This document shows, piece by piece, positions 58,246-64,000 of a stretch of 64,000 nucleotides of DNA. The first letter of the stretch is position 1, and each line of letters begins with the position of its first letter. The translations under genes were made by a program, and so were the position numbers. A model generated the notes under the pieces. That model was not told the origin of the DNA. It searched no databases and saw nothing but the letters and a program-made list of their open reading frames with translations. This DNA is from Paenibacillus sp. MAHUQ-63 (lineage in GTDB: Bacteria; Bacillota; Bacilli; Paenibacillales; NBRC-103111): positions 1 through 64,000 of the forward strand of contig NZ_JARADB010000006.1 of NCBI RefSeq assembly GCF_028765165.1. The letters run 5' to 3'.

Positions 58246-60546
58246 ATGAAGAAGAGTTTATCGGTTATAATCAGCGCGTGTATGGCTGTTACCCTGCTAT
58301 CATCGGCAGCGCAAGCCGCTGCTTCGCCTAAATCCTCCTCCGATTTCAGCGATTTGAGTCAGCTGGATGCCGGAACGAGGGCTAAATTCGATGCCATGAT
58401 TGCTGCGGGCATTTTTGACGGTTTGGGCGAGGGAGTGTTCGGCCTGCATGAGAAAATGAACCGCGCCCAATTCGCGAAAGCCGCCGCGTTGATTTTCAAA
58501 CTGAAGGTGGACACTTCACTAAGTGTCTCAAGCTTCAGCGATGTGAGTGCAGCCGATCCTGCCAATGGGTATGCGCTGCCGTATATCGAGGCATTGAAGG
58601 CGGCGAATCTGACGGACGGCTTCGGTGCAGGCACCTTTCATCCCGCGGGCGAAGTAACCAAAGAACAACTGGCCGCCTTCTTGATCCGGGGCTTGAATAA
58701 AGAGACTGAAGCGCAATCGAATTCAGGAGGAAACGACGATACGGTATCCGAATGGGCCCGAGGGTATGCCGCAGCGGCTGTTCGAATGAATTTGCTTGGC
58801 AACCTGACCGACGGCAAGTTCGGCGGCGTATCGCCCGCAACCCGGGAATTGCTGGTGACTTCTTCTTATGAAGCGAAGCGGCTGTATGTACCGGCGGCTG
58901 CGGCGGCTATATCCGAGCTTCCGGCAGAAACGCCGCAAGAGTATACCCTGACCGACAACGCCCGGGCTCATATCAAGAGCATTTTCCAGGAAAAATCGCC
59001 AGACGGTTGGCGGGTTGGAGCAGCCATTACGTTAACGAACACATCCGAAACTACGATTCGAATCCCGGACTACGAGCTTCGCATCCGCACTGCGGATGGC
59101 ACGGTCTACACCTTGCAGCCAAGCGCCGGCAATGCTCGTTCCATCCTTCCTCAAGGCAATGTGACGCTGAGCTATATGACGGATATCGGTGTGAAAAAGG
59201 ATGTGCAGTTAACGAATCTTCTATGGGTCGATGTCGATCAGAATGTGTATCCTAAGCAGGAAACGCTTCTTGCGGATGCGGCAATCGATTCCATCGTATG
59301 GCGCGGCCAAGATGCCGTCATTGAAGATTCGGCCCGACTGGGCGATTGGGGTGTCCGATTCGCTCTTCCAGGTATCGATTCGGACTTGAAGTATTCGGCT
59401 GTGAAGCTATCCAAGCAGTTTACAGGACAGACGCCGGCCTACATCGTGGAGATTCAGGCGGAGAACCAAGGCAGCTATGCGGAAACGATTCCGGATTTCA
59501 CCTTGAGCGGGAAGTCGGCGGGCCAAGCCTTCATCGGGAAACGGGTGGAAGAGGCTCCGATCAGCCTGGATGCCGGAGGTAAGAAGTCGATTCATTTTGC
59601 TATAACGACCGATACGAATACGACGCTGGATGCCTTATATGTCCTAACACCGGAGAGCTTCTTGAAGCAAGGTCAGAATGCGCCGCTGCAATACTGGACA
59701 GGGCGTATCGGATTCCGGCTGCCTGCTAACGCAGGGACGATTGCAGGACCGGATGCAAACACGTATCTGTTCGGCAGCCCGATGGCATTTACCCAAACGA
59801 ATGACTTCATTAATCCCAGTTTGAACGTTTCGCTGGAGGAGCTGCACATAACGGATAACGAAGAGACCGGGAATCAAACAGGACTGGCTAAGTTCAAATT
59901 GTTCAACAAAAGCGATAAACCGATTCCGGTTCCGGCTTTCGGAGCGGAATTAGCGGGGGATGCCGGCAATGCGTATGCAGGCAGACGCCAGACGGTAAGT
60001 GCAGAGGATATAGCTCCTGGAACGGGAATGATCGTCAGCTACGGCTTCACCCTGCCATCCACCGAACAAAGTGAACAATTTCAATTGAATGTACAGAAAG
60101 TATTGTCTAATTCTTCCTATAAGTCGACGATTGCCAGTTATCCTGTGCAGGTTCAAACCGAGACGGATCACAATAACATCTCCTTGTATCCCTTTAAGCT
60201 GAATTTGAAAAGCTGGACGCTATCGCAGCTGACGGCGATGGGGGCGACCGGCTTCTCCTACACGTACAAATTAAATTTGGATATGGACATGGAACGTGTT
60301 TCCGAAGTTGTGCTCGATACGGCTTTTTCCAAACTGAAATTTGAACTGGTTGATCCGTTAGGGCGCTCCTTGGGTTCGAGCTCTTTCCCGTTTACCGGTG
60401 CCAACCGCTTGGTCAGCGGCACTCAGAAGCTAACCTTCAGCAATCTGACGCAAGACCAAATTCAAGGCAACATTTCGGTTAAGGTCTATGAGACCATCCT
60501 TACGCCAACCGGTGAAATTGATCGATTCATTACGGAATTGAAATAA
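58246..60546 (+). CDS. SLH-domain surface protein
   Basis: A 766-residue exported protein. A signal peptide ends AAQAA near residue 26. Three SLH-like units follow, about 33-205: FDAMIAAGIFDGLGEGVFGLHEKMNRAQFAKAAALIF, then VSSFSDVSAADPANGYALPYIEALKAANLTDGFGAGTFHPAGEVTKEQLAAFLIRGL, then a third around WARGYAAAAVRMNLLGNLTDGKFGGVSPATRELLV. The remaining ~550 residues are beta-rich repeats (WRVGAAITLTNTSETTIRIPDYELRI...) of unknown function. It follows the MFS gene by 45 bases with no terminator, so it may be induced together with the pump. Unlike the giant protein, its SLH units are N-terminal. Confidence 0.85.
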   Translation: MKKSLSVIISACMAVTLLSSAAQAAASPKSSSDFSDLSQLDAGTRAKFDAMIAAGIFDGLGEGVFGLHEKMNRAQFAKAAALIFKLKVDTSLSVSSFSDVSAADPANGYALPYIEALKAANLTDGFGAGTFHPAGEVTKEQLAAFLIRGLNKETEAQSNSGGNDDTVSEWARGYAAAAVRMNLLGNLTDGKFGGVSPATRELLVTSSYEAKRLYVPAAAAAISELPAETPQEYTLTDNARAHIKSIFQEKSPDGWRVGAAITLTNTSETTIRIPDYELRIRTADGTVYTLQPSAGNARSILPQGNVTLSYMTDIGVKKDVQLTNLLWVDVDQNVYPKQETLLADAAIDSIVWRGQDAVIEDSARLGDWGVRFALPGIDSDLKYSAVKLSKQFTGQTPAYIVEIQAENQGSYAETIPDFTLSGKSAGQAFIGKRVEEAPISLDAGGKKSIHFAITTDTNTTLDALYVLTPESFLKQGQNAPLQYWTGRIGFRLPANAGTIAGPDANTYLFGSPMAFTQTNDFINPSLNVSLEELHITDNEETGNQTGLAKFKLFNKSDKPIPVPAFGAELAGDAGNAYAGRRQTVSAEDIAPGTGMIVSYGFTLPSTEQSEQFQLNVQKVLSNSSYKSTIASYPVQVQTETDHNNISLYPFKLNLKSWTLSQLTAMGATGFSYTYKLNLDMDMERVSEVVLDTAFSKLKFELVDPLGRSLGSSSFPFTGANRLVSGTQKLTFSNLTQDQIQGNISVKVYETILTPTGEIDRFITELK

Positions 60547-60630
60547 GCGAACGGAACCAGCAGCAGGAATAATGTTCATAGTACGTTTAGAAAAGGGGTA
60601 AGCTAACTAGCAAAAAAGGAGCGTACGGAC

Positions 60631-61173
60631 ATGAATGTGATGGAAGTGCTCAATGATGCGATCAAGCCGTTTCTGGACGGTGAGAAGCCCCCTTTGAACG
60701 TCGGTGAAGTCATGAACCTGTGGTTCTATTTAACGGCTACGGAGCAGACGATGCGCGGCGAACAGGTCTCCTTCAATATCGTGCATGATGAAGAGCTTCG
60801 GGATAAGCTGGAAGAAGTGATTAACGATGTTCATCGGCCGATCTTTGAGGAACTAACGGCCTTCCTGAAAGCTGAAGGCATACCGCTGCCGCAGGTATCT
60901 CCCGATAAGCCTGTGGGCGATTTCCGCGGTATTCCCGAGGGTTCCAGGCTATCCGATGACGAAGTAGCCAATCTGCTTAGCTTCAATATTGTGCTGGGCA
61001 TCAATTATGCTTGCCGCGGGTTGACGGAGTCCGTCAGGCCGGATGTAGCCGCGATGTTTGCCAGGTTTCAAATCAAAAAGTTAACGTTCTCCATTGTGCT
61101 CAAGGATCTTATGGTGAAAAGAGGGTGGTTAAAAGCACCGCCGTATTATAAGCCGGAAGCGATTGGAGATTAA
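60631..61173 (+). CDS. DUF3231 family protein
   Basis: A 180-residue all-helical soluble protein. The pattern LNVGEVMNLWFYLTATEQTMRGEQVSFNIVHDEELRDKLEEVI, FLKAEGIPLPQVSPDKP and LIVLKDLMVKRGWLKAPPYY is that of one half of the DUF3231 family, common in sporulating Bacillales. The function is unknown; relatives resemble four-helix bundle metal or spore-coat proteins. A strong aaaaggag site precedes the ATG. A terminator follows. Confidence 0.82.
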   Translation: MNVMEVLNDAIKPFLDGEKPPLNVGEVMNLWFYLTATEQTMRGEQVSFNIVHDEELRDKLEEVINDVHRPIFEELTAFLKAEGIPLPQVSPDKPVGDFRGIPEGSRLSDDEVANLLSFNIVLGINYACRGLTESVRPDVAAMFARFQIKKLTFSIVLKDLMVKRGWLKAPPYYKPEAIGD

Positions 61174-61180
61174 GCAAGAA

Positions 61181-61239
61181 AGCACTCGTCTAGGACGGTT
61201 GGCCATCTAACCAACGGTTCCGTACGGGTGCTTTTTTTG
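61181..61239 (+). terminator. Terminator after the DUF3231 gene
   Basis: Outer arms agcactcgt and acgggtgct (one wobble) enclose a second small hairpin ggtt/aacc, followed by TTTTTTT. Confidence 0.8.
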
Positions 61240-61267
61240 GCGCCGCGGATAATTGCGGTCATCCGGT

Positions 61268-62140
61268 TTACAACATTCTGAGCCCAAGACTGCGTATCAG
61301 TTCTTCCTGGGTAAAGGACCCTTCTCTTCCCCAATGGATGACTCTGACCATATAGGGTTTAACGGGATCCTTCATATGATAAAAGCCGGGAACGCGCATG
61401 ACTCTGGTCAGATTGGTAATCATCGGATCGGAGCCGAATTTGTCGGACAGCGCTTTCTGAATCGGGACGAATGGACCGACGCTTCCGCTCAGGAGGGGCC
61501 AATAAATGTGATAGCCGTTTTTGGTTTCGACGATCATAGCTTTCTTGATGTGGTGCCAATGCTTCCGGAGGAATTCTTGCTTCAATTGTGTTACGCGCGC
61601 CTCGGTTCTCTGCGCTTTCAAGACATAATCACCCTGTTTGCTACGCGTAATGTTGATGGAGGCCAATTTCTCGGCCGGATCGGATTTCAACCGCTTGATC
61701 GTGTGCCGGAGCAGTTCTCTAGTCGGAAACTTGCCGGATACTTTGTTCAGATCCACATCGATGAACTGGGCCCGGATTCCTGCGATGTCCCCGTCGTTTC
61801 CTCTGCGGTTGATTTCCATGAAAACAGCGTAGCCCTGGGCATTGTGACTAAGCAGGTGGATAGGTTTATTCTGTTTGGAGATCAGCCGGATTTGCGGTAC
61901 CTGCTTCTCGAGCAGGAGAAGAGGTTTGTGCAGCGGGATCGCTTGCTTGCCGCCGGCCGTATTCAAGGAGTTGAGCGAATGGGCTGAGTTCGCATGGTCT
62001 CGCCTGTCGCGCTCGGAATCGTGGACGAGCAGAAAGCGAAGATGCTCATTGCCCTTGACGCAGAGCTTGTTGATGAAACGGTGCATTTGGCTGGAGCTGC
62101 GCTGCATCCGTCTGGAGTAAGGCGTAGTCTTGGTTGTCAT
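61268..62140 (-). CDS. Orphan RepB-primase-like (AEP superfamily) protein
   Basis: A 290-residue protein whose C-terminal two thirds resemble the RepB-type archaeo-eukaryotic primase fold. The metal-binding acid pair is Asp128/Asp130 in IRAQFIDVDLNK, a His follows in the TKNGYHIYW strand (His211), and the NLTRVMRVPGFYHMK motif (Arg246, Arg249) matches the RxxRxPG stretch of RepB primases. The N-terminal ~90 residues are very basic. The ATG follows aaggga. No replication or phage genes lie beside it; the neighbours are a DUF3231 gene and an MFS exporter. It could prime repair synthesis, or be a plasmid or phage remnant. Function is inferred from motifs only. Confidence 0.7.
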   Translation of the reverse strand: MTTKTTPYSRRMQRSSSQMHRFINKLCVKGNEHLRFLLVHDSERDRRDHANSAHSLNSLNTAGGKQAIPLHKPLLLLEKQVPQIRLISKQNKPIHLLSHNAQGYAVFMEINRRGNDGDIAGIRAQFIDVDLNKVSGKFPTRELLRHTIKRLKSDPAEKLASINITRSKQGDYVLKAQRTEARVTQLKQEFLRKHWHHIKKAMIVETKNGYHIYWPLLSGSVGPFVPIQKALSDKFGSDPMITNLTRVMRVPGFYHMKDPVKPYMVRVIHWGREGSFTQEELIRSLGLRML

Positions 62141-62268
62141 CGAGCCACTTCCCTTATATATGGGTTTGTGTCACACGTTGTTTGATACGCTAAACAATCA
62201 TATTCGGAAACCGTGCGACAAGTGTGAAGGCAGGGACCCAATTTTGGACGAGGTACGGCAAAACGAGC

Positions 62269-62281
62269 GTACAAATTGTAC
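62269..62281. promoter_or_regulatory. Palindrome upstream of the second MFS gene
   Basis: GTACAA-a-TTGTAC, a perfect 6+1+6 palindrome 25 bases before the -35 of the promoter at 62306. It could be an activator or repressor site. The match may be chance, as it is short. Confidence 0.4.
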
Positions 62282-62305
62282 ATGTCCAAAAATGGGAACA
62301 AATGT

Positions 62306-62334
62306 TTGTGTTTCTGAGCGTTTAGAGTTACAAT
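62306..62334 (+). promoter_or_regulatory. Promoter of the second DHA2 exporter gene
   Basis: TTGTGT at 62306-62311 and TACAAT at 62329-62334 are 17 bases apart. The leader to the start codon is over 110 bases and contains no recognised riboswitch. The rest of the 62141-62457 gap holds nothing else I can support. Confidence 0.6.
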
Positions 62335-62457
62335 AAAAGCGGAAAAATAAACTATAACCATTTTATAGGGCTCGATTCTATGTCGAAGTACTTAGACAAA
62401 TGGTAATATGTTGAAATGTCCGGAATCCATATTTCACAAGGTAGAGGAGGAATGAAG

Positions 62458-63912
62458 TTGAACGTCTCAAGCGAAGCGGGTCACGCTTCAATCGATTTGA
62501 GCAAGATCAAGCGGGGGCCGATCGTAGCTGCACTTGTCATCGGCGCTTTCGTGGCCATCTTGAACGAAACGCTGCTGAACATCGCCTTTCCCGATCTGAT
62601 GAAAGAGTTTGCCATTGAGCCTGCAACTATCCAGTGGCTATCCACCTCGTATATGCTCGTTATCGGTATTCTCGTGCCTGTTACTGCACTTCTTCAACAA
62701 TGGTTTACAACGAGGCAAATGTTTCTGTCCGCCATGATTCTGTTTCTGGCGGGAACTGTCATCTGCGGAATTGCGCCTGCATTCAGCATTCTGCTGTTCG
62801 GCAGAATCATACAAGCCTTAGGAACGGGACTTATGCTGCCCGTCATGATGAACACGATACTCGTCATCTATCCGCCTGAGAAAAGGGGAGGAGCGATGGG
62901 AATGATCGGGCTCGTCATCATGTTCGGGCCGGCGATCGGACCTACGCTGGCAGGTCTGATTATCGACCAGTTGAGCTGGCGTTGGCTGTTCTATCTAGTC
63001 ATTCCGCTTGCGGCCTTCTCCATTATCTTCGCCGCGGCGTATCTTCGCAACGTGTCGGATCTGACAAGGCCGAAGGTGGATATTCTCTCCATTCTGCTTT
63101 CCAGCATCGGATTCGGCGGCATCGTGTATGGCTTCAGCAAAGCGGGCGAAGGCTCGTGGAACGCTCCGGAGGTCGTGTGGACGATCGCCGTCGGTGCCGC
63201 AGCGGTCATCTTGTTTGTTATTCGCCAGCTCGTCATGAAAGAGCCGATTCTTGATCTTCGCGCTTTTAAGTTCCCGATGTTTTCCCTGGTGACGATCATG
63301 ATGCTCGTGCTTATGATGACGCTGTTCTCGACGATGATTTTGCTGCCGCTATTTTTGCAGACCGCGCTGCTGATGTCAGCATTCAAGGCCGGATTAACGC
63401 TTATGCCTGGCGGTATTATCAATGGCATCATGGCGCCGATATCGGGCAAGCTGTTCGATAAATACGGGCCGCGCGTCCTCGTCATTCCTGGCTTAATTTT
63501 GGTGCTTCTGGCGATATGGTTGTTCACGGGCATTTCTGTCACCACTTCGACCGGACATGTCGTCACGCTTCATATCATTCTATTGATCGGAATTTCACTT
63601 GTTATGATGCCTGCCCAGACAACCGGGCTCAATCAACTGCCGCGTCATCTGTATCCGCACGGAACAGCGATTCTGAACACGCTGCAGCAAGTGGCGGGCG
63701 CTATCGGTACAGCGCTCTTCATCAGCATCATGTCATCCGGTACGAAATCCTACTTCATCGCCAATCCGAAAGGTAACCCCGCCGAGGGGCTTGTCGCCGG
63801 ACTCCATAATGCATTCGTCACGGCGTTCTGGGTCGGCTGCCTCGCGTTGATTCTCGGTTTCTTCATCAAGCGCGTTCATGCGCCCCAAGAAGGGGAAAAG
63901 GGACTGGCTTAA
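62458..63912 (+). CDS. DHA2 family MFS exporter (EmrB/QacA type)
   Basis: A permease of about 484 residues with 14 membrane segments. It shows VAILNETLLNIAFPDLMKEF, WLSTSYMLVIGILVPVTALL, GRIIQALGTGLMLPVMMN and the TM5 motif GPAIGPTLAGLIIDQLSWRWLFYLVIPLA. The start is uncertain: ATG at 62452 stands one base after gaggagg, whereas TTG at 62458 has seven bases of spacing, so I prefer the TTG; an ATG at 62416 has no site. It lacks an adaptor gene next to it. Related proteins export drugs or lincomycin-like antibiotics; the substrate is unknown. Confidence 0.9.
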   Translation: MNVSSEAGHASIDLSKIKRGPIVAALVIGAFVAILNETLLNIAFPDLMKEFAIEPATIQWLSTSYMLVIGILVPVTALLQQWFTTRQMFLSAMILFLAGTVICGIAPAFSILLFGRIIQALGTGLMLPVMMNTILVIYPPEKRGGAMGMIGLVIMFGPAIGPTLAGLIIDQLSWRWLFYLVIPLAAFSIIFAAAYLRNVSDLTRPKVDILSILLSSIGFGGIVYGFSKAGEGSWNAPEVVWTIAVGAAAVILFVIRQLVMKEPILDLRAFKFPMFSLVTIMMLVLMMTLFSTMILLPLFLQTALLMSAFKAGLTLMPGGIINGIMAPISGKLFDKYGPRVLVIPGLILVLLAIWLFTGISVTTSTGHVVTLHIILLIGISLVMMPAQTTGLNQLPRHLYPHGTAILNTLQQVAGAIGTALFISIMSSGTKSYFIANPKGNPAEGLVAGLHNAFVTAFWVGCLALILGFFIKRVHAPQEGEKGLA

Positions 63913-63922
63913 GTCCGCTTGA

Positions 63923-63965
63923 AAAGGGCTGTCCGCAAGCAGGTAATCTGCTTGGGACAGCCCTT
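63923..63965. terminator. Terminator after the second exporter gene
   Basis: Arms aagggctgtcc and ggacagccctt with a second inner stem caagcag/ctgcttg. The T run is short on the plus strand. The last 35 bases of the window show nothing I can assign. Confidence 0.7.
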
Positions 63966-64000
63966 CGTGTTTGTTCAAGGTATTAACGCCGAACTTGGCC

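Noticed and set aside
61253-61987. A 244-codon plus-strand frame opposite the primase-like gene
   Set aside because: It has no ribosome-binding site and its product resembles no family. The minus-strand frame carries clear primase motifs and a good start.

Overview
The window reads as one chromosome segment of a Firmicute of the Paenibacillus group. The gene orders (hprK-lgt-ppaX, rapZ-yvcK-whiA-HPr, cggR-gap-pgk-tpiA-gpmI-eno-secG-est-rnr-smpB-ssrA) are those of Bacillales. The S-layer homology (SLH) proteins, the HisZ-dependent short HisG, the 23S rRNA followed directly by tRNAs, and the moderate GC content favour Paenibacillaceae. No species can be named from the sequence alone.

Layout. 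1-1040: 3' end of a 23S rRNA and a cluster of eight tRNAs. 1.2-2.4 kb: a thiamine-binding protein and, on the same strand, a gluconate-2-dehydrogenase subunit 3-like gene followed by a decayed GMC oxidoreductase. 2.8-9.4 kb: an NlpC/P60 protein with one dead domain, a PucR-type regulator, the sugar-ABC ATPase MsmX/UgpC, and hprK-lgt-ppaX-acetyltransferase. 9.5-16.3 kb: histidine operon hisZGDBHF-IE-J, with hisA missing from its usual place. 16.4-24.7 kb: prs, a TPR protein, trxB, glcK, rapZ-yvcK-whiA and an HPr-like gene at the crh position that has His15. 24.9-28 kb: a secreted stalk-domain protein, clpP and tRNA-Arg. 28-35.3 kb: the glycolytic operon with a clear CggR operator. 35.4-41.2 kb: M50-like protease, secG, esterase, rnr, smpB and tmRNA.

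41.3-46.2 kb is more accessory: an HNH endonuclease just after ssrA, a UPF0158 gene abutting a 5'-truncated retropepsin-like gene, and a Cys-rich ArsP/DUF318-type permease divergent from selD-mnmH. No selA, selB or selC is seen here. 46.3-60.5 kb holds a 2462-residue SLH surface protein with a palindrome over its start site, a TetR gene, a promoter carrying several TetR-like operators, two membrane-fusion proteins, a 14-TM DHA2 exporter and a second SLH protein. 60.6-64 kb holds a DUF3231 protein, an orphan RepB-primase-like (AEP) protein and a second DHA2 exporter.

How the genes fit together. Several genes concern carbon control: MsmX energises sugar importers, HprK phosphorylates HPr-type proteins on Ser46, GlcK feeds glycolysis, CggR senses fructose-1,6-bisphosphate, and YvcK/RapZ act at the gluconeogenesis and cell-wall interface. 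The most interesting unexplained points are the permease-selD-mnmH unit, the TetR/efflux/SLH locus with its operator array, the giant SLH protein, the orphan primase-like protein, and the his operon without hisA.
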